Positions 41,824 through 51,236 of a stretch of 64,000 nucleotides of DNA are shown piece after piece (within the stretch, counting starts at the first letter, position 1; every line of letters starts with the position of its first letter). The position numbers and the translations under genes are program-made. Below the pieces are notes generated by a model. It ran no database searches, was not told the DNA's origin, and saw nothing but the letters and a program-made list of their open reading frames with translations. Source of the DNA: a virus. The stretch covers positions 1-64,000 of IMG/VR virus record IMGVR_UViG_3300027763_000039; one strand, 5' to 3'.

Positions 41824-42764
41824 ATCATTGGTTAGATAAAACAGTTCATGAACTGCATGATTGTGGATTGTTATATAGCTGTATTTTACATACAGTTGTA
41901 TTGTTAATAATGTCTCTGACATTCTTAGTACCAGAACCACTACAGACCATAAGATTAAAACTATCTTTTGATAGTGATTCTTCTTCCCTCGATATTGGCT
42001 CAGAACCGATACTAGATATTCAAACGATGGAAGACATTCCCGAGTCAGAATCAGATATTGAGTCTGATTTTAATCCAGAAAATATTGCCGCAATCGAAAG
42101 CTCGGATATCATAGAAACTGAGAATATTCCACCTATTTTAGATTCTTTAGAACCATCCGAAAGTAATGAGATAATGGATCTGGCTACTGAACAGCTGGAT
42201 CAACAAGTGGCAATAAAAGAAGAAGTTATTCCGCCTCCACCTGCTAAAGCTGTAGCAGCTAAAACCGGAAACAAAACTACTAATAGTTCAACAAATGAAG
42301 AATCTGGTGGTAATCAATTAAGTTCTGGAGATCAGGCTATAGTTGGTGCTATGGGAGAAAGATTAAGAATGGCTGGTGCAAAGACCGGCGATATACAGAT
42401 ATCTATTGGATGGAATACTATAGATGATGTTGATTTGCATGTGAAGGCAGTAAATGGTGCTGGTGTGTCTTGGATAAACTGGATGGCTCCATTTGGTGTG
42501 GATGGAGGTGAATTAGATGTTGATATGAATGCCGCACCTGATCAGCTAACAAATAGAGCTGTGGAAAATGTTTATTGGCCATTAGGTCAGTCACCACAAG
42601 CAGAATATATTGTTGGAGTACATCTATTCAGAAACCGAACAGGAGTACGCTCCGTTCCTGTTAGTGTTGTTATTAAAGTTGGAGGCAAAACTAAAGTGTT
42701 TAATGTTGACTGTGTGTCTGGTATGAACGTGACTGAGGTGACTCGATTCACGAAGGCAAACTAG
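41793..42764 (+). CDS. Membrane-anchored DUF2135/YfaP-like protein
   Basis: This encodes 323 residues from ATG 41793; TTG 41784 is an alternative. One transmembrane helix lies near residues 28-45 (SCILHTVVLLIMSLTFL). A long acidic, Ser/Glu-rich spacer follows, and the last 130 residues resemble the YfaP/DUF2135 domain: DIQISIGWNTIDDVDLHVKAV, DGGELDVDMNAAP and AVENVYWPLGQSPQAEY. Such domains are common in planctomycete surface proteins. It is the last plus-strand gene and overlaps the opposing gene by 17 bases. Confidence 0.6.
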   Translation: MAKKSGRQKLNHWLDKTVHELHDCGLLYSCILHTVVLLIMSLTFLVPEPLQTIRLKLSFDSDSSSLDIGSEPILDIQTMEDIPESESDIESDFNPENIAAIESSDIIETENIPPILDSLEPSESNEIMDLATEQLDQQVAIKEEVIPPPPAKAVAAKTGNKTTNSSTNEESGGNQLSSGDQAIVGAMGERLRMAGAKTGDIQISIGWNTIDDVDLHVKAVNGAGVSWINWMAPFGVDGGELDVDMNAAPDQLTNRAVENVYWPLGQSPQAEYIVGVHLFRNRTGVRSVPVSVVIKVGGKTKVFNVDCVSGMNVTEVTRFTKAN

Positions 42765-43239
42765 GCATAATAGGACCCCACTTATCAGCAGGACATTTTT
42801 GATCTCTATGAGCCAGTTTATTTTGATGATTGGCATCTCTAATGACCGTACATCCACACAATAAGCAAGAGTTATCTTTAAAATATTCACAGGTTTTGCA
42901 TATTGACAACCTTTGCTCTATTTCTTCTTGAGAACACAGATTTGCTGGAGCATTCTTTACTGCATCATCATTCCTAATTGCTTCTTTTTTAATTTGATCT
43001 AATAGTATGTTATTCATATCATCAGAACTAGAAAGATGTATTGGTTTTTCTAAATTAGGATTATTGATATGATTAGCATGTATTAAGTGTTGTAAATCTT
43101 CCATTTTTTTAAAACACATTATTTTAGTATCAGGATTTTCTATTCCCATAGTTAATCCACAATACTTACATTTATAAAGCGGCTTATTATTAAAAGTAGT
43201 TCCTAAGTTTTCTAAGTCACAGTAAGCTGTTTTATGCAT
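42748..43239 (-). CDS. Zinc-binding protein with two cysteine clusters
   Basis: This encodes 163 residues. The N-terminal part has YKCKYCGLTMG, and the C-terminal part has RLSICKTCEYFKDNSCLLCGCTV, followed by KLAHRDQKCPADKWGPI. That late pattern occurs in small phage proteins at the end of tail gene clusters. It is the last gene of the minus-strand tail block. Its function is unknown; metal binding is the only firm inference. Confidence 0.6.
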   Translation of the reverse strand: MHKTAYCDLENLGTTFNNKPLYKCKYCGLTMGIENPDTKIMCFKKMEDLQHLIHANHINNPNLEKPIHLSSSDDMNNILLDQIKKEAIRNDDAVKNAPANLCSQEEIEQRLSICKTCEYFKDNSCLLCGCTVIRDANHQNKLAHRDQKCPADKWGPIMPSLPS

Positions 43240-43240
43240 T

Positions 43241-46200
43241 TTAGTCTTTTGTCCTTAGATCTGTTTTTTTACCCGCCCTACAACAATAATTGGCATCATC
43301 ACACACTGGAATATCGGTATTATAACATTGAGGAGTACTATCGCAATCTGCTGTTTTATATATTTCTGTAGTATTAATTGATCCTGTAGGACAAGATCCT
43401 TTAATTCTATCACATTTTGCCCTTATTACATCTGTTTTAAAAGTATCTTGTACTGTTTTTGGTCTGCGATATCTATAAGTATAATAAGCTACTGTATATG
43501 TTGCTGTTAATTTTTCTACAGCGGGAGTATCAGTTAAAGTTGCTCTATACGTTATAGCAGGATAGCTAATATCTTTATAAAATACTCCGGCACAATCCTC
43601 TGGTACAACTCCTTCTACAATATCGCCCACATTTAATGACCCATTATTATTACATGGAGCAATATTTCTAAAATTTTGTTCCATCTGATTTTTCCATATT
43701 TCCTTCATTCTGTTCTGAGCCACCGTATTAGATGCCGGATAAGTTATGGGAATATCACATCCTGCAACAATTGCTGTTGGATAACGCATATTGCCTTTTA
43801 CACAAATTTCTGGATCTCCCATCTTGAATGATATGCACGTACTCCAAGGAAAAGAATCTGGAGCCTCTCTACCGCATAAGCCCATACCGCCATTGGTATA
43901 AGTCTGAGGGCCGCAAGCAACAGCAGAACAGCCATTACAAAGTCCACAACCAATAGTCTGTACACCCATAGCGACAGGACCATCAACATTCTTATCCGGA
44001 CTGCTCAAGAAATATCCCAGCATACAAGTTCTGGTTTCGGTTATAATCTCCCATTGTTGTATTTGTGGAGGCATTGTGATTTTATTAGGCTCAACCCCAC
44101 AATTATCACAACTGCTAGATATGGAATCTGAAACTGTAAAGCTATCATCTGGTACTGTGACTTTTATAATAGGACAATTATTCCTAATTCTATGAGATAC
44201 ACAATGGGGTGGCCCACCAGGTAAATTAATAGTCAGTGAATTATTATCATAATTGATAGAACATAAGTTTGTAGGACAAAGTGGATTATACGGAGTTGTT
44301 GGAGATGTAGTAACAGCATCATAAATATACCATGCTCCAGGAGCTCCGGTGTCGCATTCTATCCAAACACATTCTTCTACTGCTTCTCCTCCAATTTCTC
44401 CAATCGGACCAGCTGTTTCACCATTACCACTATAACCTCTACAAGAAGGTAGAGGGATTGTTTTACGAGCATCTGAAGTTCCATATTTGATTTTTCTTTT
44501 GTGTCCTTTTAATGCTATTTGATATCTACAATATTCAAAATTATAATCAAATGGTTGATAATCATATTGTAAAGGACCGTCCGCAGCATCACATGCGCAT
44601 CTTCCATCAGCTGAGTTCTGACAATATCCATACTCCCAATCTATACAATCGCAATGATCTTCAGTGTCCCCCATAGCCGGAGGAAAAGATCTTCCGTTTA
44701 TAGCACTATAGTATAGGTTATCAGTTAAAGGATTCTTATAGCTATCTGTAAAACAAGTACCACAAGATGGTTCAGAAACTGATCTTAGACTACCAATACC
44801 CTGAGGATGCTGAATAATTCTTCCTCCTATAGCATTTTCTAAGCTTCTTCCTATTAATAGTCCATTAATACTACCTTCTGCGTAGCAACCAGAAAAAACT
44901 CCTCTTGAGTATCTTCCATATTTTATTGTTCTTGATGTGCTTGTTAATTGTTTACAATCAGGACCCATCAGGTCTTTTACTGAATATCCAATACCTAGGT
45001 TAGTACATAAAAATTCTGGGGTATCAAGTATTATAGTACCTAAACATCCGTTTGATGGCCTATATTGTACTACATATCCAGGAGGAGACCCATAGTCTGG
45101 ATTGCACGTGGGATCAGGCATACCTGGTCTCCATGAACCAAGATTACATGATTTCTCACTACCCCAGTATGGCAGTTTGAGATCCTCTCTTGTTACACCA
45201 TCACATTTAAAGGTATTATACAATACTCCTTTTGGATGTGCTGACATAAAGCTCACACTATGAGAAGCTATTTCTTGACATTGTGTTAAAAGAGTATATT
45301 TTGTAGTGCTCGTATCACTTAATTTTTGATCAGATACTGCTAAACTATGACTAGTAACATATTCTGTGTGAATAACACTCTCTATAGTTTGACCATCTAT
45401 ATCTACTACTATTTTAATTTTACCATCACCACTTCTGACTGAAATAGTCATATTCTTATTTCCAATAGTGACTGATACAGATTTGCCTACTATCAGTTTA
45501 CCTTGAATAGATAATGATCCATTAATTTTTCTATTAGGAGGAATCGCTGTTTTATCTAAATTGTATGGAATATTTTTGTAAATATCTTTTGCTTCTATTT
45601 TCGGATCGGTATATTTAATTAAATCGTTAAATTTAATAGTTTGAGTGGTGTGGTCATCTATTGTTTTTAAATTAATTTTTTGTTTTTGTCCGTACCTCAT
45701 ACGAAATAAAATTTCATTAGCAAAGATATCTGTTTTTTTAACTATTTCTGTATGGTCATCTACTATACTATCTCTCATAATAGATTGATATTCTTCATTT
45801 AGTACAGAGATCCTACTGATAGTTGGTCTTGGAGAAATATCTTTATTACAGTTAGTAGCTGGATATAGTGTATTATTAGGATTTAATTCTAGTCTTTGTA
45901 TATAATATAGTTGGTGATTTCCTATAGGATTATATATTCCAGCATCATAAGATATAATATATGGAATATCATTAAGCTCCTGAGGAAGAGATTTCATCTT
46001 AGGCATTTGAATATGGTATATACCACTAAAAGATACAGCCCCAATAGTATTAATGCCACAAGCTGCGCTACCACATCCTTCTACTCTATCTGTGTCCCCA
46101 TAAACTGGCATTTTAATAAAGGGGGTGCCTGTGTATGGTGTTTTTTGAAAATGACCAAAATCAAATGTTATCGGAGGGAAAGTTACTGCTGTTGTTGGTG

Positions 46201-49200
46201 TCGCAGGAGTAAAAACACTACGTATACCTTCTCTATTAATAACACTATTAGATTCTACAGAATATAATTGAAAAGGAACATCATCTACTCGTAATGTATT
46301 TGTATAAAAAATTTGATCTGGTTTAATAGTTAAAGATGATTTTAATTCATTTCGTTTTTGTATATCTATAAAAAATAATTCTTTGTCATCAGGATTTAAA
46401 TACTTTGGTTCCCATATATGTCCAGCATCTAGATTTTTATATATCCCACTAATTTGAACAACCCCAGAATAAATATAGGATGAATTTTGTAGTAAACTTT
46501 TTACTAATATCTCTAAGTCTTTGATTAATAAACCTTTTAGTATCGGTTTAAAATTTTCTCTTACTGAATTCTCATATTCTCCATAATTTGGCACAAAATT
46601 AATATCCATAAATGGCAAATAGTTATTATAGTCTCTAAAAGTTTTTCTAACTATAGAATTATTTCCATCTCCAATATTGTATTTTTGATGAATAACATAT
46701 GAAGTTTGACCATTATACTTTATTAAAACTTCTTTTAGATTGTCTTGTTGATCTTTAATCTTAAAATTATAATTGTATAGATTATTATTGGCGTTATTAA
46801 TAATTGTTTTGAAAAACAGATTTTTATACAAACTATCTGGATAGAAGTCGTGTAAATATCCGGTATTATAAATATATTCTCCCAATTCATTAATTAATTT
46901 ACCATCAAAATCAATCAAGTCTCCCCATTTGGTGCTGTATATAGGATTTCTTAATAGTGGATCATTTTCACTTCTTAAAGCTTCTGGTATATTTTGATAA
47001 ATAATGAGAGAATCGACACCTAATTTAACGTCTTCTGCTTGATCAATAATGTCTGCTAGTTCGTTAATATTTTCAAGATTTATTTGTGGTATTTTTCCTA
47101 AGAAAGTGAAATCTAAAACACCAATACTATATTTTACATTAGCATCTAATACAAATTCTGTATATATTCTAAGATATTTATCATGAATATTATCGTTGTA
47201 ATTTAATTTATTTCCATTTTTATCAACATATATTGAATAAATACTTTTTTCTATAATTTTACCAATGTATGACAGCTTTGAATTTTCTTTGGAAGTTATC
47301 AGGACTTTTTGATCACAGTCTTTTTTAGTATTATGAACATAACCAACCATATTTTTACGATTATAATCAATTTGTAAATCAGTAAATTTAGTATTTAAAC
47401 GACTAGTATTATTTTCAGTCTTTTCAGCTACTAAAAAATAAGGTCGAGATCCCTCTATAATTATTTTTTTTGGATCTCTACCTCTAGTGAATTTAGTATT
47501 AACAATTGGATAATAGGTATTAGTTCTTTGCGTATTAAATAGATCATATGTAAAATTGTAAAAGAAATTAAAGTCTAGGTGTTCTTTGGTAGATACTGGA
47601 AGAATTGGTCCTGATAAATTTGTGGTACTATCTTTTTTGGTATATTCAAACAAATATGGTTGACCAATGTACTTTTTTTCGTCTTTAAAATATCCAAAAA
47701 TATTAGGATCATTATATTCCCACCATTGATTGTCTATTTTTAAATAAAGTCTAATTTTTTTATGATTATTTAATTCTGATATTTGTCGTAATGTTTCTTT
47801 AAGTTTATCGTTCATTTCTCCAATAAGCATTGTTCCGTCTTTAAATTTTTCTTCTTTTCTAAATACTTCTTTATCGTAATCGATATATGAAGTTAAATTA
47901 CCACTATCTCTAACAACTGATGTTTTATCAGTTTTATCCCCACCATAGATTAATCCAGTATTAGGATGAAAAAATCCTCTCTTTAGAGTTCCCATTTGTA
48001 CTGGAGCAGGAACGGCGAAATTCAACATTTGTTTACGTGGAACTCTCTCAAACTTTACCGCTAGGTCGATACTTTGATTTCCTAGTGTTCCAAATACTGT
48101 ATTAGTTGAACAAAAATTACCAACTGGAGGATATAGAACCAGATCATTACCTACTAAAGCTTCTAAATAAGGATTTACTAGAGTGGCCGTAACAGACGAA
48201 GATGATCCTCCTCCTTTACTAATAAAAACCTTTTTTTGTTTATCATAGACGATAGTATCATTTAAAGTCACGCGAGTTGCAAATCTTTGATATCCTATAT
48301 TCGGAGAAGAGGTCCACTCTAAATTTCCATCCTCATCAAAAGTTTGAGAATAACTTCTGGGTTTAAATAAATCTACATTCTCAATAACTTCTGCCCAAAC
48401 ATCAGCATGGATAGTATTATAAGAAGGTAAAGAAAAATTCCATTCTGTTTTTACATAATTAGGGAAATTAACAGTTACTGATTGAGAGCATCCGTATGGT
48501 TGTTCTGGGTCTATTTTTTCAGATAGAGGATCTATGAAATCTCCTACGTCTGGATGACCTGGTATTCTGATATCTCCTAAAAGTTTAGATATGTCCTTTT
48601 TTGAATATCCACCATAAGATGCAAAAACTGGACCATGGTCTGTTGATAAACTTGGAGTAAATAATAGTGGTTCATTGCTATAGGTAATGGATCCACCGTC
48701 TGTGCTACAAACATGAGGATAGTCTGTTATGGGACTCATAGAAAAACATTGACACTCATTTTTGTTAGGAAAACCCAAGCATTCACGAGTATCCTGATTA
48801 AAAGCTCTCAATTTTTCTATATTTAAACCATATATTTTAATGCCAACATCTTTAGTAGTAAAAGTTATACGACATTTGCCGTCCGTTAACCAAAGAGTTC
48901 CTTGATCAAAAACTGTACTATTATTGGCTCCAAAAATTTTACTATCATAGTAAACACCACCCTGATAATGAAATGCGGCTTTATCTATACGAGGATTCAT
49001 TATAGCAGCATTATATTTTCTGGTATGATATAGACTTTCATCATAAATAGTTCTTGCTGGTCTTGTTCCAACAACGAATCCTTCGCTATTATTAGCAAAT
49101 CTTGCAGATGGCTCATCGCAGAAACTAGCGTCTCCTTGAAAGCCGGAACAAAGAATTGGGTTTAATTTAAGGGCTAATTTATAAGACGATCCATCTCCGC

Positions 49201-51226
49201 AAGTAGAACATGAAATAGTTTCATCTTTTATGAACGGTCTAGGATAAGTGTTATTAAATATCGAACAACCAGTAAAATATACTACTTCTTTAAGGAGATG
49301 ATCATTGAAAAAAATTCCGGCCATATTCGCTGTTTTTTTTGTTATCGCCCCATCATTACAAGCAGAAGCATATTTTTTTCTATTGTTAATTTTACTTTCT
49401 ATTTTTAGATTACCCAATTCAATAGTTTGATTGTATGAAAACTGTTTAGAGATTGTTTGATCCAAGCAGTCTACATTAGACGAACAACCTCCTGATAATT
49501 TTCGGGTATCATTTATTTTTACTCCCATATCAAAACTTAAATCAATATAGGATTGAGATTTAATGTCTTTTGAAAATTCTAATATTGAAGAGGTATTAGG
49601 CCCACACCATAAATAAGCACCATATTTATTACCAAGAGTATGTATTAACTCTTCGTTAGAAGAAATAAAATTCATATGACTAACAGAATCAATCTCGCTA
49701 GCAGACATATCTTTATTTAGTTGATCTCTTTGTCTATATTCATTAATAGGGTTAACTGGATTCTGATCTTTATCTAATTGTTTGGGATCTAAGTCTGTAG
49801 TTTTTAATAAATCTACAACAACAGCATCATATTGAGGAGCAGTACTCAGCAAAGCAGCCAACTCAAACTTTTGCAGTTTTGTCATTGTATTTGGTCTGGT
49901 TCTTGATTCGTTATCTGCATTATCTATACGATCATAAATATCTCTCATTAAAGGATATAGATTAGCAGAAATATATGTGAAAGATGAACCAGATGGTATT
50001 ACGCCTATTACTTCAGAACCTTTAATCACTTTAATTCCTGAAGGACAAGTATTAACTACCGGGGTTTGGTCTTGTGATTCTGGAGGAGTCATTGATAATG
50101 GTTCTGGACCATCATTTTTAGCATAAAAGACATCTCCGGGAGATATATACAAATCTATACCTGGAATTGGCCTCTTATCATTTTTTCTGTCTTTGTCATA
50201 ATATCTATACCAGCCAATAATGCCAGAAGAATAATTCCATCTCCAATAAGAAGCTAATTTTTCTGTTTTAACAAAAATGTTATTATAGGTATTTTTAGAA
50301 AATCCATAGGGGACAGCACTGAAATCTTCAATAGACGGCAAAAGATCACTAATCTCTTCGGTTACTGTAGATTCTGGAAGAGGATAAGTATCCGGTACTA
50401 CCTCAGAGTCTTCTCCCATTAATCCACTAAATATAACATTAGAAGTATATGAAATAACTCCTGATCCTTTATTATTTAACTTGGTCAGAATAAAATGACC
50501 ACAAGTACTACCTGTTTGAAGATGTTTTTTATATGCTTTGTTGTGGTCATCTATATTATCATATTGAGAAGTGATAGGATCATACGGAATTTCGCCTATT
50601 CTAGGTTTAAGTTCCCAGTCTATGCATAGTTGTGGAGTAGATGAATTATTTGTAAAACTATTAAGAGGATTATTGCTACCATTTCCAAACTTAATAAATT
50701 TATCAAATCCTAGTCCAGAACCAACAGCTGGAAACTGTTTCATATGTTTAAAATCGTAAAATTGATCCAAATATTTCTGGTTCAAAATAGGCACTTTTGG
50801 TAAATAATCATCTCTTTCCATTCTAATGTCACACGCACCATTGCAACAATTAGAAGATAAAGATGTTGACTTATTTCCATTAGTATCTTTTAATTTCCAG
50901 GCAATTTTATGATTTGTGTTGTTGCTTAATGAAGAACAGTAAGAACAACGAAAAGAATCAATTGATTCAATTTCATCATAAGATGTTATTACGGGGGAAC
51001 AACGACAAGGATCAAAAGATGTATTTAAAGTAGTATCTGGTTGAGATAATAAATCCCCATATTTAATTGTAGAGTGTTTATTGTAAACAACAAGAGGTCT
51101 CCACAGCCCACTAGTTTTTGTATCAAATGGAGGAAGAAGAGTTGTTAGTGATGTTTTATCAATAATAGCAGTACTAAAATCTGCATCAGATAGAAAAGAC
51201 TTATTAAATATGGAACAGCAACTCAT
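43241..51226 (-). CDS. Giant cysteine-rich tail or baseplate protein
   Basis: This encodes 2661 residues. It begins MSCCSIFNKSFLSDADF and contains many CxxC-like pairs and cysteine clusters, especially near both ends. Examples are FDPCRCSPV, RCSYCSS, CCNGACDI, NVDCLDQ, and near the end IGCGLCNGCSAVACG and CRAGKKTD. Long beta-rich stretches lie between. I see no known catalytic motif. It is the last large gene after the tape measure and fibre genes, where tail-tip and baseplate proteins are usual. AGGAA precedes the ATG. Confidence 0.6.
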   Translation of the reverse strand: MSCCSIFNKSFLSDADFSTAIIDKTSLTTLLPPFDTKTSGLWRPLVVYNKHSTIKYGDLLSQPDTTLNTSFDPCRCSPVITSYDEIESIDSFRCSYCSSLSNNTNHKIAWKLKDTNGNKSTSLSSNCCNGACDIRMERDDYLPKVPILNQKYLDQFYDFKHMKQFPAVGSGLGFDKFIKFGNGSNNPLNSFTNNSSTPQLCIDWELKPRIGEIPYDPITSQYDNIDDHNKAYKKHLQTGSTCGHFILTKLNNKGSGVISYTSNVIFSGLMGEDSEVVPDTYPLPESTVTEEISDLLPSIEDFSAVPYGFSKNTYNNIFVKTEKLASYWRWNYSSGIIGWYRYYDKDRKNDKRPIPGIDLYISPGDVFYAKNDGPEPLSMTPPESQDQTPVVNTCPSGIKVIKGSEVIGVIPSGSSFTYISANLYPLMRDIYDRIDNADNESRTRPNTMTKLQKFELAALLSTAPQYDAVVVDLLKTTDLDPKQLDKDQNPVNPINEYRQRDQLNKDMSASEIDSVSHMNFISSNEELIHTLGNKYGAYLWCGPNTSSILEFSKDIKSQSYIDLSFDMGVKINDTRKLSGGCSSNVDCLDQTISKQFSYNQTIELGNLKIESKINNRKKYASACNDGAITKKTANMAGIFFNDHLLKEVVYFTGCSIFNNTYPRPFIKDETISCSTCGDGSSYKLALKLNPILCSGFQGDASFCDEPSARFANNSEGFVVGTRPARTIYDESLYHTRKYNAAIMNPRIDKAAFHYQGGVYYDSKIFGANNSTVFDQGTLWLTDGKCRITFTTKDVGIKIYGLNIEKLRAFNQDTRECLGFPNKNECQCFSMSPITDYPHVCSTDGGSITYSNEPLLFTPSLSTDHGPVFASYGGYSKKDISKLLGDIRIPGHPDVGDFIDPLSEKIDPEQPYGCSQSVTVNFPNYVKTEWNFSLPSYNTIHADVWAEVIENVDLFKPRSYSQTFDEDGNLEWTSSPNIGYQRFATRVTLNDTIVYDKQKKVFISKGGGSSSSVTATLVNPYLEALVGNDLVLYPPVGNFCSTNTVFGTLGNQSIDLAVKFERVPRKQMLNFAVPAPVQMGTLKRGFFHPNTGLIYGGDKTDKTSVVRDSGNLTSYIDYDKEVFRKEEKFKDGTMLIGEMNDKLKETLRQISELNNHKKIRLYLKIDNQWWEYNDPNIFGYFKDEKKYIGQPYLFEYTKKDSTTNLSGPILPVSTKEHLDFNFFYNFTYDLFNTQRTNTYYPIVNTKFTRGRDPKKIIIEGSRPYFLVAEKTENNTSRLNTKFTDLQIDYNRKNMVGYVHNTKKDCDQKVLITSKENSKLSYIGKIIEKSIYSIYVDKNGNKLNYNDNIHDKYLRIYTEFVLDANVKYSIGVLDFTFLGKIPQINLENINELADIIDQAEDVKLGVDSLIIYQNIPEALRSENDPLLRNPIYSTKWGDLIDFDGKLINELGEYIYNTGYLHDFYPDSLYKNLFFKTIINNANNNLYNYNFKIKDQQDNLKEVLIKYNGQTSYVIHQKYNIGDGNNSIVRKTFRDYNNYLPFMDINFVPNYGEYENSVRENFKPILKGLLIKDLEILVKSLLQNSSYIYSGVVQISGIYKNLDAGHIWEPKYLNPDDKELFFIDIQKRNELKSSLTIKPDQIFYTNTLRVDDVPFQLYSVESNSVINREGIRSVFTPATPTTAVTFPPITFDFGHFQKTPYTGTPFIKMPVYGDTDRVEGCGSAACGINTIGAVSFSGIYHIQMPKMKSLPQELNDIPYIISYDAGIYNPIGNHQLYYIQRLELNPNNTLYPATNCNKDISPRPTISRISVLNEEYQSIMRDSIVDDHTEIVKKTDIFANEILFRMRYGQKQKINLKTIDDHTTQTIKFNDLIKYTDPKIEAKDIYKNIPYNLDKTAIPPNRKINGSLSIQGKLIVGKSVSVTIGNKNMTISVRSGDGKIKIVVDIDGQTIESVIHTEYVTSHSLAVSDQKLSDTSTTKYTLLTQCQEIASHSVSFMSAHPKGVLYNTFKCDGVTREDLKLPYWGSEKSCNLGSWRPGMPDPTCNPDYGSPPGYVVQYRPSNGCLGTIILDTPEFLCTNLGIGYSVKDLMGPDCKQLTSTSRTIKYGRYSRGVFSGCYAEGSINGLLIGRSLENAIGGRIIQHPQGIGSLRSVSEPSCGTCFTDSYKNPLTDNLYYSAINGRSFPPAMGDTEDHCDCIDWEYGYCQNSADGRCACDAADGPLQYDYQPFDYNFEYCRYQIALKGHKRKIKYGTSDARKTIPLPSCRGYSGNGETAGPIGEIGGEAVEECVWIECDTGAPGAWYIYDAVTTSPTTPYNPLCPTNLCSINYDNNSLTINLPGGPPHCVSHRIRNNCPIIKVTVPDDSFTVSDSISSSCDNCGVEPNKITMPPQIQQWEIITETRTCMLGYFLSSPDKNVDGPVAMGVQTIGCGLCNGCSAVACGPQTYTNGGMGLCGREAPDSFPWSTCISFKMGDPEICVKGNMRYPTAIVAGCDIPITYPASNTVAQNRMKEIWKNQMEQNFRNIAPCNNNGSLNVGDIVEGVVPEDCAGVFYKDISYPAITYRATLTDTPAVEKLTATYTVAYYTYRYRRPKTVQDTFKTDVIRAKCDRIKGSCPTGSINTTEIYKTADCDSTPQCYNTDIPVCDDANYCCRAGKKTDLRTKD

Positions 51227-51236
51227 TTTTTATTTC

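Noticed and set aside
45911-46267. 118-residue open frame opposite the 2661-residue gene
   Set aside because: It is a shadow of the coding strand, is unusually rich in Cys, Tyr and Arg, and lacks a ribosome binding site.
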